64,000 nt of DNA, from the NCBI RefSeq assembly GCF_958450345.1, contig NC_088781.1, positions 52,778,315-52,842,314 on the forward strand. Reading direction: 5' to 3'. A program made the translations under genes and the position numbers. Shown in pieces: positions 32,930 through 44,779 of the stretch. The notes beneath the pieces were generated by a model. It saw only the letters and a list, made by a program, of their open reading frames with translations, had not been told where the DNA came from and ran no database searches. The DNA comes from Calliphora vicina. Its lineage: Eukaryota; Arthropoda; Insecta; Diptera; Calliphoridae. The first letter of the stretch is position 1. The number at the start of each line of letters is the position of its first letter.

Positions 32930-34760
32930 CCAACAGTATTTTTGGAACAGAATAGCGACCCTATATTTCTGAAACGCCATGTAGAGTAGATCATTTTTGT
33001 AGAATAAACTTATAGTCCAGCTGGTCTGAGTTTTTTTTTTATTGTGGGTCATTGTTTTAATTTTCTGTTCGAAGCACAGTGGAAAATTTTGGTCATTTCC
33101 GGATCAAAAATCTGTAACATTTGAATGGATTTTTGTAAGATTTTTTTGTTGAATAGGTGGGACCTTAAGCTTTAATCATAAAAATCGAATTACTAAAAAT
33201 AAAGTTATGAACGGTTAAAAATACGTTTTTGACAAAAAATGTTTTTTATTGAATTTTTGCATAGATATAATTGAAATAAAATTGTGATTTATGAATAGTT
33301 TTTAATGAAATTTCACAGTTATGTAAAATTTTCTATTCAAAATGGAAAATAAAAACGAATTTTGAAATTTATTATCCGCAATTCCCAAAAAAGTGTTGAA
33401 AAATCCCAAAAATGGAAATTTTTAGTTTTTTGACTATAATATCCATACCAGGGTCGGAGTTATCGGAACCCTTTACAAAATAATTAAAAGGATATTGGGC
33501 CATCTAAAATCGGTTACTATATTTTGATATCGAATATGCGATCTGAGAATTTTTGCCCTAAAGTTCAATTTTACATAAAAAATAGGTGTTTTTTGAATGG
33601 ACCTGGTCCCTTCGGTAACAAAAATTCCTTAAAAATCCTCTTAGACATTTTTTGTGATAACTTAAAAGAAAAATTAGCGAAAAATCGGCTTTTTAAAATT
33701 TTTTAAATTCAAATGCATATAACTTTGGACTTAGTCATTATTTTTAAACAGTTATTTTTCTATTTGACACATACATATGTTGTTACTCCAATGAAGAAAA
33801 ACTGGAGAAAATCGGAAAATATTTGGATACGCTGTTATCAAAAAACTAGAGTAGGTTGGGTAAAAATATTGAAAATTTAATTTTCAAATGCGAATATCTC
33901 CTAAGCTATAAGAGGTAATTGATAGCTACGACGAGGTCTTTTGTAGCGCTCGATGAAAAGATTTTATATGTGTAATGTGTAAAATCGGAACACAAACGAA
34001 GAAATAGGATCGTTTTAAAAATGTAACATACCCGAGGTGTCCTACTTTGAGGACCCTTGGTCGCGCCCCTGGTGGGCCCATGGGGTCCACATTCAGAACT
34101 TAAACTCGACAGCACTTCTTCTTTGCGCATGTGAAATTTCATTCAAACCAATCTAACCATTTAAAAGTTACAGATTTATTGCCTTCTTTTTTTCTATACC
34201 ACTATGTGTCGCTTACGATAAAATTCGTTTATTGTAAAATGTAAACATTGACTTACGATAAAATCTTACCCCCTATAATTTTGAAGTTATTAACAATTTT
34301 GATATTCTGAGAGCGCTAAAAAAAATTTAGACAATGTCGCTTACGATAATTTGGCGCTAAGGGCTCGATATAACTCACACATGTTTTTATAAAAATTCAA
34401 TAATAGTTATTTTAATTTTTTCGATGAAAACCTTTTTTCTTTGCAAAGCATTTTAAACATAATTTTATATAGACAAAATGGAGACATTATTTGTTATAAT
34501 GTTATATTGTGGAATTTTATGGGGATCATTTTTGTGGAAGATCTTAACCCTCTAGCTTCTTTCTTTAGGGGTCATTTTGACACATTTTTCGAAAATCAAA
34601 AAAACTCCATTCAGAAAGGAAATTTAAGGATTAAAATATTCCACGAAAATGTTTGCCGCAAAATTTCAATGGGGGTCACCAAGGATACCAAAGTTGTAAA
34701 TAATGCTCTTTACGCTTAATTAGCAAAATTACATGCCATGGGTCTCACATTTCTCGCCAA
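32930..34760 (+). repeat. dispersed repeat family C, long copy
   Basis: The outer blocks (about 32940-33030 and 34515-34745) match 7.48-7.93 kb in inverse orientation. Between them lies about 1.4 kb of AT-rich sequence not present there. CACAGTGG occurs near 33074 and CCACTATGTG near 34199, which could be ends of a nested element, but this is not established. No transposase or RT motif was found. Confidence 0.5.
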
Positions 34761-36070
34761 CATTTTTTTTGTGTAGTAAACCCCCCTAAAGAAATTCATA
34801 ACGGTTGAAACTATTTATCAGTTAGTTAATTAAAATGCCTACCTTTTATTTTGTTAAGAAAAAGTACCAAAAATCACTTAAATTTTGTTCCCTTATTAGT
34901 CCGAATTTCAAATCACATACCAAAACACATTCGAGATGTTTTTAAGAAGAATACAATTCGATTTTAATTTTATTACTATCTTAAATACTTTAGAAAATAA
35001 ATTAGATTTTTATCCGATTTTTAATTTTTAAAAATACAATTATCAAAAAAGTGTTATACACGTTTTCGCTTATTTGTTAACAGCATTAATTTATTTTTTG
35101 AATTTTGATTCCATCTGTCTTAAATTCGGAGCTATTAGGTTATAGATTTTAGTCATTTTTCGGGTTCTCCTCATGGAAAGAGGTACCTGTGCACCGAATT
35201 TCAAGTATCTAGCTTAAGCCGTTTGGGCTGGGCGTTGATAGTCAGTGAGGCCTTGTATTTTTATATATATATATAATAATAGTTTTTATCATTATATAAC
35301 AATTTTAAGGACCTTGAAGTGTCCAAGGAAATAATTACTACCTTGTGGTAAAACTTATGACAACTTTGCAGTCAAATTAAGCTAATCTATCCTGAAAGTT
35401 ATTAATTATTTGAAACCTAATGTATGGCAAAGTTTAATATAAAAAATGCCCATTCCAATAATTCATTTTATTACATTTTATCTGACACATATTTGTCATA
35501 AGACCACACAATTAAGCCGTCAATTTTGTGGATAATTTCTGCACACTCACAATAAAAATCCACTTCAAATCTTAGTAAATTGTGTTGTGCAAAAATCCTA
35601 AGACTATTTTGTTTTCAACAAAATTGTTTTTCTATCCTAAAAAAGTTCACAGAATTTTAGGCTACTTATAATTTTTTTAATATAAATATAATAGATAGAT
35701 ACATGAGTATTTTTATTAAATGTGAGTGGCTGAAGCGGAATACATTAAGGACATATGCATTCATAAAAGGCTGTCGTTTAAAAGAAGGAATTGTAAAACT
35801 AAATATATTCATAATGTCCTACAATTTGGCAAAATAAGCAAGACCTTAGTGAAAATGGTTATTTCAATTTCATTTGAATACATAATTTTTTAATCTTTCA
35901 TTTTATAAAGAGCAAAGAAGAAGGTCAATTTTAAAATGTTTCAAATTAGATTTTTCATTTATTTTATAAGAAAAACTTGAGAAATATTAATTTTTTATAT
36001 AGACTATAAATAATTTAAGTTCTTTAAGTGATATTTTTCATTAATTACTAAAAAAGAAGTAGAAATAAGG
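34761..36070. other. unassigned; dispersed-repeat tail near 35155-35280
   Basis: The segment GTGCACCGAATTTCAAGTAT to GGGCGTTGATAGTCAGTGAG followed by a TATATATATA run (35262-35275) resembles the 3' tail of a dispersed element with a simple-repeat end. Its class is not determinable here. The rest shows nothing. Confidence 0.35.
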
Positions 36071-36300
36071 ATTAAAGTATTGTGGGATCCTACACACAAT
36101 GAAATTTTAAGCCATGCCATACAATTAAACCTTATTACCCTACATCCGCTCTTTTTAAGTTCAATTTTAATACCTTTTAAGCCTTTATCAGTTTGTTGTT
36201 TTTATCGAGTTCAAAAAAGATTTCAATTAGTTCACAAATTGATTTCAAAACAAACGTGTCATGCAGCGTCTTCAGCATGTGTCCTTATGAAACCAAAGTA
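36071..36300. repeat. local repeat unit D1
   Basis: Shares with D2-D4 the core AAAGATTTCAATTAGTTCAC, then AAATTGATTTCAAAACAAAC and GTGTCATGC. An open frame (36080-36301) spans it, but the frame is not conserved in the other copies. Confidence 0.6.
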
Positions 36301-36344
36301 AACTAGCCGTTGAAAGTGTGTAGGAGTTATTATTGAACTAGTCT

Positions 36345-36800
36345 ATATACTAATATAAAGATTAAAATTTAAACAATGACATTTTAAGCCACATCATAAA
36401 ATTAAACCATCTTTCTCAATTCTGGCTCAACTTCTTTTGTTGTTGAAATCTCTGTTTTCAACTCTAATATAGGCAACAATTTTAATCAGTTTTCAATACT
36501 TTTTCTAAACCTTTTTCTACCTCTTCCATTTTGTTTAGCTGTGTGTTAGTCCGGGCATCTAATTATTTTTAAAAAGATTTCAATTAGTCTTTAAATTGAT
36601 CTCAAAACAAACGTGCCCTGCTGCTTTTTCAACTTGTAGCATGGATTTAGAGGCAGAGTACAAAAGTTAAGAAATAGTTTAATCCTGGTGGCTTGTAAAA
36701 GACTTAAAAAATCTAGGTGATTTTGAAAGGCGGTCTTCTGAAGTTTCAATTTGCATTCTCACCACAAACTAATAGATCCGCCCTTAATCTTTATGGTAGT
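36345..36800. repeat. local repeat unit D2
   Basis: A direct repeat partner of D3 (40660-41080). Shared blocks are ACTAATATAAAGATTAAAAT, AAATTGATCTCAAAACAAAC and TTTCAATTTGCATTCTCACC, the last followed by ACAAACTAATaGATCCGCCC with one difference. The spacing is similar in both copies. Confidence 0.75.
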
Positions 36801-36904
36801 AAAATTAATTAAACAATGAAACAAGTTTCAACAGCTGATCATCAATCAAACGATTTTTTAATAGGTCTTCTATCGGACATATTACCACAGGTTTTGTACG
36901 AAAG

Positions 36905-37440
36905 TACTTAGACATAAATAAAGCGCTTTTCAATAGGGACTTTCGAAGTTTGACAGTTGATAGGGGCCATATTGTTCAAGCTACATCTGTTGAATTGGCT
37001 GTCATTTGTTCAGTTTGTTTTGCCAAATCACCATGGACGGATATAGCCTTCAACAACACATGCAAATGATAAAATTGTTTTATCAAAATACGTGTTCTGT
37101 TAGGGTAACATTCCGCGCGCTTCGACCTTTTTACGCGAAGCCGCTGTGGTCATTTGAATGATTACAATGCATCGATCGGACATTCAAACGAATGAAAAAT
37201 TTCAATGATATCTCACACACACTTTGTTTTATTTAAATTCGTATAGACCTGCTACTTAAGAAGACCCCACAAGAGAAAGACTAATGGGGTCAAATCGCAT
37301 GATATAGGTGGGAAGTTCACATCACCTCCACATGAGATGACCATGCCCTCAAATCGCTCGTGCAGAATGTCCAACTCTTGTCAAGCCTCCTGCAATTTGT
37401 ACTTAAAGGATTTCGACAAAAACATTTTTAATAAAACAAA
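36905..37440. mobile_element. rearranged relic of a second mariner/Tc1 family (type 2)
   Basis: From ATG at 37033 (+) a transposase N-terminus reads MDGYSLQQHMQMIKLFYQNT and then VRVTFRALRPFYAKPL, after a leader with TTTGACAGTTGATAGGGGCC (36940-36965). The frame ends at a stop near 37156. About 100 bp later (37255-37390) the catalytic half of the same family appears on the minus strand, as a decayed PPxSCDLTPLxFFLWG block. The middle is missing and the two halves face each other. Type 2 relics recur at 59895-60405. Confidence 0.65.
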
Positions 37441-37492
37441 TTTAGAATAATATAACGGAATCCACTGTACTGAATAAAGAGTCACCAGGGTA

Positions 37493-39808
37493 CAGTGGGG
37501 CAGAATCAAAATTTTTTGGATATAAACCTGACATTACTAAACGGCTGGTCAGATCGTGATAAAATTTGACGTGGGCGTAGACAAGGAGTATTCGAGTTTA
37601 AGTGTAATATTTTTGAAGGACGGAGTTTAAAGGTGGCATATTTTTGAATCTAATTGAGATGTTGACTTGAAATTTTTTTTGTAAGACCAAACATTAACTT
37701 ATCTAAACAAAAAAATAAGTTCGGAATAAATGTGGATCAAATTGTTCCTAATATTTGCAATCCTATTACAATTTTTATACAAATTTCAGTTTTAGAAACT
37801 CAATAAATATGTAATAAAATCTTTATTTATTAACAAAACTCAATGAAATGTTCAACGTTTTTTAAAATTTATCATTCTAAATAACAAAGTGTAAAAAAAA
37901 CTTCTCAAGAGGTCAAAGGGAATCCCGTAATTCCTAAAAATTGTAGCGAAAATCATAAAAATGGTATTTTTACAATTTTGTCCATAGGGTCCACATTTTC
38001 TTCGGGGTTGGGAAAATACTTAGGGGATAAATAGAGAACACATCAAGGTTTCCAAAGCTGCTTTCCGTTTTGGGATTTTGGAACATAAAATAAATTTGAA
38101 TTTTTAATAAAAAATATGTCAAATACCGAATGGCGTAGCGGCGACATATTTGATGCTTTTTATACCAAAATGTTTCCCCGTAAAGATAACTTACAGAAAA
38201 ACATACAATTTTTATATGCTCTTAAAGAAAGTATTTTTTAATAAAAAAGAGTCACATTTTCGCCCAAAAAAAAAACAGCAAAAATCTACTATATTTTGAA
38301 TTTTTAAATTGAAAATCGTTCATTTTCGGATCCATAATGGATATTGCTCTGAAATCTTTTTTATATTATTGGAAATTTAGTTTTCTGACTAAAAAAAATT
38401 CGGAGAAGGGCCATAAAATATTTCCACTTGATTCCAAAAATTTGTTTCTGGGGCACCTGATATTTTAACAATGAAAATCACGTGAGCTGAAACTACCTCT
38501 AGGATTGACTAAAAAAGCCGCAAGATACAAAACTCAGACAAATTTTGGGGGTGGAAAATTAATAGCGGTCGGCCTCATATTGCACCAGTGGCTATTATCG
38601 GTCAGTTGTTGTGGTTTTTATTTTTAAGGTTTTAGAAACACTTACACACAAATATGAAAAAAATCAATTTAAAAACCTTTGTCTTGAGTTACAAAACATT
38701 TATTTTGATAGATATCCCACTCGCATCCCACTAAGCGACCAAAAAGGTTTTAAAGGAAAAGACCTAAGCTTTCTTTTGAGAAAAAAAAAATTAATAAAAA
38801 AAGAGTCCATTTTGGAAAAAAAAGTCAAAAAGGTTTTTGATTTTTCAAAAAAAAGTAAAAAATTGTATGTCTTGAGTTAAAAAACATTTTTTTTATAGAT
38901 ATCCCACTCGCATCCCACTAAGCGACAAAAAGGGTGTTAAAGGAAAACACATAAGCTTTCTTCTGAGCAAAAAAAAAAAATTAAAAAATGGGTCCATTTT
39001 TTTAAAAAAAGTCAACAATGTTTTTGATTTTGCAAAAAAAATCAAAAATTTTAAATCTTGAGTTACAAAATATTTTTTTTGATAGATATCCCACTCGCAT
39101 CCCTCTAAGCGACCATATAGGTCGCTTAGGAAAAGACCTAAGCTTTCTTAAAAAAAATAAAAAAAAAATAAAAAGGGCCCATTTGAAAAAAAAGTCAAAA
39201 ATATTTTTGATTTAAAAAAAAAAATCAAAAATATTTTATTACATTTTTTTAATTTTTTTTTTCGAAAGATTGCATAAATAGCTATCTAAACTATTTGGGA
39301 CACATTTTGCTAAGAACAATAGGTAATAAGTTATATGGATAAAAAAAACACCTGTTTGGCCAAAATGTCAAATTTTGACCTCCTATAACTCAGAGAGTAC
39401 TTGACCGATCTTGTTGAAAAATGGTGTCCGAATTACTATCCAATAGAACTAACATTGGTGCAAATTTTTTTAAGATTTAACTTTTGACATATAAAATATA
39501 TTCTAAATAAGAAATATTTTACTATTTTCTTTATTTAACTAAAAACTCTGTTGGATAAGCATTGGAATATATATTTTTTTTAATTTACGAAAAATATTTT
39601 ATTATTGTTTCATCGCGGTCTAACGTGTAGTAGGTTTTTCAAAAAACAGAAGCCCAAATAAGTATATTTAAAGTGTTTACTTCAACATTGCAGTACCAAA
39701 AATATCATCGCAAGATTTGAGTTTTGGCCATAAATTGTGTATTTCTAGACCTATGTACAGCCGTTTAGAAATGCCAGATTTATTTAAAATTTTGATTCAG
39801 CCCCACTG
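37493..39808. mobile_element. 2.3-kb TIR element without coding capacity
   Basis: The left end CAGTGGGGCAGAATCAAAAT is inverted at the right (ATTTTGATTCAGCCCCACTG) with one mismatch. The pairing continues to CATTACTAAACGGCTG (37532-37547) and its partner near 39761-39776. So the inverted ends are about 58 bp with mismatches. The interior is A/T-tract-rich, has no transposase motif, and holds three tandem ~187-bp units. The flanks are TA on the left and TG on the right, so a TA duplication is possible but unproved. Confidence 0.7.
38682..39238 (+). repeat. three tandem copies of a ~187-bp unit
   Basis: Each unit opens with CTTGAGTTA (38683, 38871, 39057), then GATATCCCACTCGCATCCC, then AAGCGAC and AAGCTTTCTT, ending in A-rich sequence. 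Spacing is 188 and 186 bp. The small open frames at 38611-38880 and 39018-39215 are translations of these units. Confidence 0.8.
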
Positions 39809-39810
39809 TG

Positions 39811-40096
39811 CAGGGTCAAAGTTCAAAATTTTGTATATTTGGAATTTCTTATTAAAATTTAGCGAAATGTATTTATGTTTTGGTAAAATTATGAAAATCG
39901 TTAGCATAGTGTGCAAATGTGCTAACTAGCTTTTTATACATTTTAAAGGAGACTTAAAAGCGATGTTGTGTTCCATATAAAATGGCATCGATAGATCTTT
40001 CAAACGAATAAAAATAGGAAGTGCTTAAAGAAAGACCCTTTACAAGTAATCTCTTAGCTTTTTATGAGAAATATCAAATTTTGAACTTTGACCCCA
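39811..40096. mobile_element. small inverted-repeat element abutting the 2.3-kb element
   Basis: GGGTCAAAGTTCAAAATTTT (39813-39832) is inverted as CAAATTTTGAACTTTGACCC (40075-40094). The interval is about 285 bp with no coding capacity. It starts within a few bases of the preceding element's end, so the two may be parts of one composite. Confidence 0.55.
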
Positions 40097-40655
40097 GTGA
40101 TCAAATCATTCGGATTTTTGCCAATTTATTTGTTGAAAGATTTAATTCTTTAAAGGATTTCTTGAGCTTTTTCTTTATTATTGCTGGTTGTTAAGTACCA
40201 CTCTCTTTCGCTCGTATGTGGTTTTAAACCGTTGGCAGGCAGTTGCAAAAAAACGTACGGTTTTAGATGGTGTAAATAGCAACGTGTGTCATTTAGGAGT
40301 GTGTGTTTTATTATTTTCAATTGAAACCCATTTGGGAGATTTCTCTTTATTCCACTTTCATTGTATCACTAATATTAAAAAAATATCCTGCAGCAGGGAT
40401 TGTCTTCAATTTGTGTTCGCATATCTAAACATAGATGCGCGTGTGTGTGTATTATTTCCAAGTGTAAAAATATCAATTTTTAATATTTCAATTTTTGTTC
40501 TTTATTGTTTTGCCTTGATATTTTTACATACTTAAAGAAAAATATCAAATAATGGAGATAATCTTATGAATTTTTATTTAGTGTTTTTTTTTTTGTTTTT
40601 GTTATTTTATATCCTTAAAGTAAAATAGCACTTAGAAGTGTGCTAGTATGTAGTT
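40097..40655. other. unassigned AT-rich DNA
   Basis: The frame at 40188-40535 encodes F/C/L-rich sequence without motifs. No gene supported. Confidence 0.4.
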
Positions 40656-41080
40656 TAAAATAGTCTGTAGACTAATATAAAGATTAAAATATGTTATTTT
40701 CTTTATACAATGACATTTCAAGCCATATCTTAAAAATAAACCTCTCTCTCTTACACTCTATAAACCCAGTTTCTAACATTAACTTAAGCCTTTTTCAGTT
40801 TACTTTTATGCTCTAGTCTAGGGATCTAATTATGTTTGAAAAGATTTCAATTAGGCTACAAATTGATCTCAAAACAAACGTGTCATGCTGTGATTTCAAC
40901 TTGTGGCAGTGTAACAAAAGTTAAAAAAGGTTTTAAGCCTTTTTACCCAAAAACGAAAGAGTAGCTAGCAGTAATTTAATCTTTAGGCTTTTGGAAGGCG
41001 GTTTTATCAAGTTTCAATTTGCATTCTCACCACAAACTAATTGATCCGCCCTAAATCTCTACGGAACTAGCTAACTAAAC
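40656..41080. repeat. local repeat unit D3
   Basis: Direct repeat partner of D2. Shared blocks are ACTAATATAAAGATTAAAAT, AAAAGATTTCAATTAG, AAATTGATCTCAAAACAAAC, GTGTCATGCTG and CACCACAAACTAATTGATCC. Confidence 0.75.
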
Positions 41081-41383
41081 TAAAACGTTTTACTCTTTAA
41101 GATTGTGCTACACTTCCTTAGCAGCTGATCGTTACTTGTAAGTAGCGGATTATGTCCGTTAGTACATTCATCTACATATACAATTTTTAATCCCGTTTCT
41201 GTTTAGTCCAGTTTCAAACTGAAAAAGATCATTGATTTTGAAAATTGAAAGGCTAAAAAGGCAACTGCAAGGGTTTCTTTTTGAGTTTTTTTTGTATATT
41301 CATGTATGAGAATATTTTGTTTGCTTTGTTATCGTATGTACGAATATGAATATTAAAATTTTGCTCACATGTTGAGCGGGAGG

Positions 41384-41470
41384 ATCTCATTACCTTTAAA
41401 GGGATTTCAATTAAGTAGTAAATTGATCATAAAACAATTGAAACATGCTGAGGCCACTTCATCGCTTGTT
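41384..41470. repeat. local repeat unit D4 (partial)
   Basis: Retains only the core: GGGATTTCAATTAAGTAGTA, AAATTGATCATAAAACAA and ACATGCTG. Confidence 0.5.
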
Positions 41471-41533
41471 TGAGCAGACAGACAGAAAGGGTCACGCTTT
41501 TTTTATATTTACATATGTATTTGCACAAAAAAA

Positions 41534-42231
41534 CAAGTAAGGAAGTATGGTCGGTCAAGCCCGACCATATAATACCCTACACTAAGTAAAAGAGCAAAAA
41601 CATTTTTCTTTTAAAATTTCAATAATTTATATTTTTGAGTGATTTTCGGAAGTGGGCCTTATATGGGGGCTATGACCAATTATGGACCGATCACCGTGTC
41701 GTGTGATTTATGACTATATTAAAGTTAACTATGTTGAATATGTATACCAACATTTTTAAGCGATTTATGCACGTTAAAGTGATTTTCGGAAGCGGGTCTA
41801 TATGGGAGCTATGACTAATTATGGACCGGTCGTAACAAAATTTGGTGACATGAATTTTGTGTATATAAAACTTATTTGGAGCGGAATTTGTGGAGATACA
41901 TATATAAGTTAAACATTTATGACCGATAAAGTCCAATTTCGGGAGGACATTTGTATGGGGGCTAGGTGAAATAATGGACCGATTTCAGCCAGTTTCAATA
42001 GGCTTGGTCCTTGAGCCGAAAAAATAATATGTACCAAATTTCAAATTTCAAATATCTTCAAAATTGCGACCTGTACTCTGCGCACAAGGTTTACATGGAC
42101 AGCCAGCCAGCCGACCAGACGGACGGACATCGTTTAATCGACTCAGAAAGTGATTCTAAGTCGATCGGTATACTTTAAGGTGGGTGTTAGACTATTTTTG
42201 GTCGTTACAAACATCTGCACAAACGCATTAT
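41534..42231 (+). mobile_element. Helentron-like repeat, family A copy 4, right end lost
   Basis: Starts CAAGTAAGGAAGTATGG after a run of A. It keeps the perfect left hairpin GGTCGGTCAAGCCCGACC (41550-41567) and ATACCCTACAC. The middle blocks match copy 1 closely. It stops at AACGCATTATA just before the terminal ATACCCTCCCC/GTGTAGGGTAT palindrome, so the right terminus is missing. Confidence 0.7.
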
Positions 42232-42599
42232 AAATATTAATCCTTGGTTAGTGAAATTGTATTTAAAAACCAGCAAGCAAACAAACTGGCCAAATATCCA
42301 TTGAAAACACTGTTTAAATATAAAAATATTCTAGTTTATTAAGTCAAAGATAGACCTATTTAAGCGATAAAGATAAACAATTTGAGAAGTTTTGCTCTGA
42401 AGTTTCTTTTTAGTCATCGGTAACTTTCTAAAGTTTGAAAGCTTTAATCCGTCACATTTTTGACTCTCAGTAAATCTCTTGATCGTTTTGTTTTATAAGT
42501 TTTAGACTTTTCAACTGTAACATCCTTGTTACTTTCTTTCTGCACTATTTGGAAGTCTTAAAAAAGTAAAATTTAAATTTGTTTAAGTTAATTTTCCTG

Positions 42600-43715
42600 T
42601 TCTTTTCTTGATTAAACGCTTATTAGCCAAGTTATTAGCGAATTTAGATAATTGGAGATTTTATGTAAAAAATCGATTTTTGTTCAGAAATAGGAGTGAT
42701 CACAGATCGAGCTCTTTTTCTTGATTAAACGCTTATTGGCCAAGTTATTAGCGAATTAAGATATTTTGAGTTTTTATATAAAAAATCGATTTGCTCCTTT
42801 TCTTGATTAAACGCTTATTGGCCAAGTTATTAGCGATTTTAGATATTTTGAGTTTTTATATAAAAAAAATCGATTTTTTTGTCAGAAATAGGAATGATCA
42901 CAGATCGAGCTCCTTTTCTTGATTAATCGCTTATTGGCCAAGTTATTAGCGAATTAAGATATTTTGATTTTTTATATAAAAAATCGATTTTTTGTCTAAA
43001 ATATGAGTGATCACAGATCGTGCTCTTTTTTTTTTGATTAAACGCTTATTGGCCAAGTTATTAGCGAATTTAGATATTTTGAGTTTTTATATAAAAATCG
43101 ATTTTTTGTCAGAAATATGAGTGATCACAGATCGAGGTCCTTTTCTTGATTAATCGCTTATTGGCCAAGTTATTAGCGAATTAAGATAAAAATATGAGTG
43201 ATCACAGATCGAGCTCCTTTTCTTGATTAAACGCTTATTGGCCAAGTTATTAGCGATTTTGGATATTGTGAGTTTTTATATAAAAAATCGATTTTTTTGT
43301 CAGCAATATGAGTGTTCACAGATCGAGCTCCTTTTCTTGATTAAACGCTTATTGGCCAAGTTATTAGCGATTTTAGATATTTTGAGGTTTTATATAAAAA
43401 ATCGATTTTTTGTCTGAAATATGAGTGATCACAGATCGAGCTCTTTTTCTTGATTAAACGCTTATTGGCCAAGTTATTAGCGAATATAGATATTTTGAGG
43501 TTTTATATAAAAAATCTGTTTTTGTTCAGAAATATAGGTGATCACAGATCCAGCTCCTTTTCTTGATTATATGCTTTTTGGCCAAGTTATTAGCGAATTT
43601 AGATATTTTGAGTTTTTATATAAAAAATCGGTTTTTTGTCTGAAATATGAGTGATCACAGATCGAGCTCCTTTTCTTGATTAAACGCTTATTGGCCAAGT
43701 TATTATCGAATTTAG
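42600..43715 (+). repeat. minisatellite array, 11 copies of a ~114-bp unit
   Basis: Each unit contains CTTGATTAAACGCTTATTGG, then CCAAGTTATTAGCGA, ATATAAAAAATCGAT and GAGTGATCACAGATCGAG. Anchors fall at about 42608, 42719, 42801, 42918, 43034, 43144, 43220, 43335, 43449, 43563 and 43675. Most units are 110-117 bp. Two (near 42719 and 43144) are about 76-82 bp through loss of one segment. Some neighbouring units keep a 114-bp (38-codon) spacing, so a repeated peptide frame spans 43223-43417. This looks incidental. Confidence 0.9.
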
Positions 43716-44379
43716 AATGTAGACAACACTGAAATACATACTTTTAATTCGATTTTTAAAGTTTAGGGAATTTCCTTATATAAAAAATGTGTTTGTATCC
43801 TCTAAATTAATTTTTTTGTATGACAACGAATGAGTAATTTTATTAGCTATGTAATTATATTTCAATGGATATTTTCTCGTAATCTCGTTTTCGAATTTTA
43901 ATTAATAATTTTAGTTAATAATTTTAGTAATAAAAAAATTCACGTTCAAGCGTGTAAAACACAGGTTTATATTGTAAAATTTTATATTTTTCTCATGAAA
44001 TTGGACAATCGATAACATGAACAATTTCGCTAACATGAACCCCCTTGGTTTTAATTAGTTCACGTTACCGCGAGTGTACTTTATTTTGTTGTTGTGTCAG
44101 CCATATAAGTTGGGAGATAGTAATTATTTTTACTCTCAGTTACGCCTCGAGTTCTACCCTGTGCTTATGGTGTCCTATTTACATTTTGATTGAAAGATCG
44201 ATGTACAGTAGAGCGTACCACCTTACAAGCATCGATCGATTTAATTTTTTCCCATCGATTAACCGTAATTACCTCTATTATCCAGGATTATAAGCATGAT
44301 TTTTTTTCAATTATCTTTGAACAACCAATTTGAACAATGTGAATAAAACGAACAAGGGGAATTCCGTCTATTGCATATG
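43716..44379. other. unassigned AT-rich DNA
   Basis: No gene recognised. The frame at 44045-44293 has no motif. Some of the right part may be the lost 5' portion of the Tigger relic. Confidence 0.4.
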
Positions 44380-44779
44380 ATGATTCGGAAGCATATACAA
44401 AAGTAGATTTTGCTGTTTATGAATGGTTCCGGAAGGAAAGATTTAAAGGAACTCCAATTTCTGGATTAACAGCGAAGAAAAGGCTAAAATATGAAAAAAC
44501 TCACCAATGAGGTAATGGAGATTAAACAGACATTTTTTGAAATTGTTTACCTGAGAGCAGTTTTCCTTAATGCTGAAAACGTTATTGTGAAAGTTTGTCC
44601 ACCAAATTGGATGATATTGATCCAACTGATGGATCAGGGTGCAATATAAAGCCGCAAATGTCATTATCGAAAAACTATATGTTTTAAAGAACTACGTAAA
44701 ATTGGTACTCAATTAACCGGGAAAATTGCTTATCCAGAATGCTCCCGGTCCCAACCATTACGGATAACCGAGGTCTCAC
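44380..44779 (+). mobile_element. Tigger/pogo transposon relic with its 3' inverted repeat
   Basis: A frame from about 44380 reads VDFAVYEWFRKERFKGTPIS, the CENP-B-type DNA-binding helix-turn-helix of Tigger/pogo transposases. About 150 bp later VCPPNWMILIQLMDQGAI matches LPPNTTSLIQPMDQGVI of the catalytic domain. The two blocks are normally over 150 residues apart, so most of the core is deleted. The element ends in GGATAACCGAGGTCTCACTG (44763-44782), the complement of a CAGTGAGACC pogo-type terminus, beside TA. Confidence 0.75.

Noticed and set aside
38611..39215. Lys-rich open frames as small proteins
   Set aside because: They translate the A-rich ~187-bp tandem units and are not conserved between the three units.
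43223..43417. Repeated-peptide open frame within the tandem array
   Set aside because: The frame is open only where adjacent units happen to be 114 bp long. Other units shift the frame, and there is no sign of a gene around it.
42600..43715. Regular repeat array as a possible CRISPR
   Set aside because: The whole ~114-bp unit is repeated, with no unique spacers, and the genome is that of an insect.
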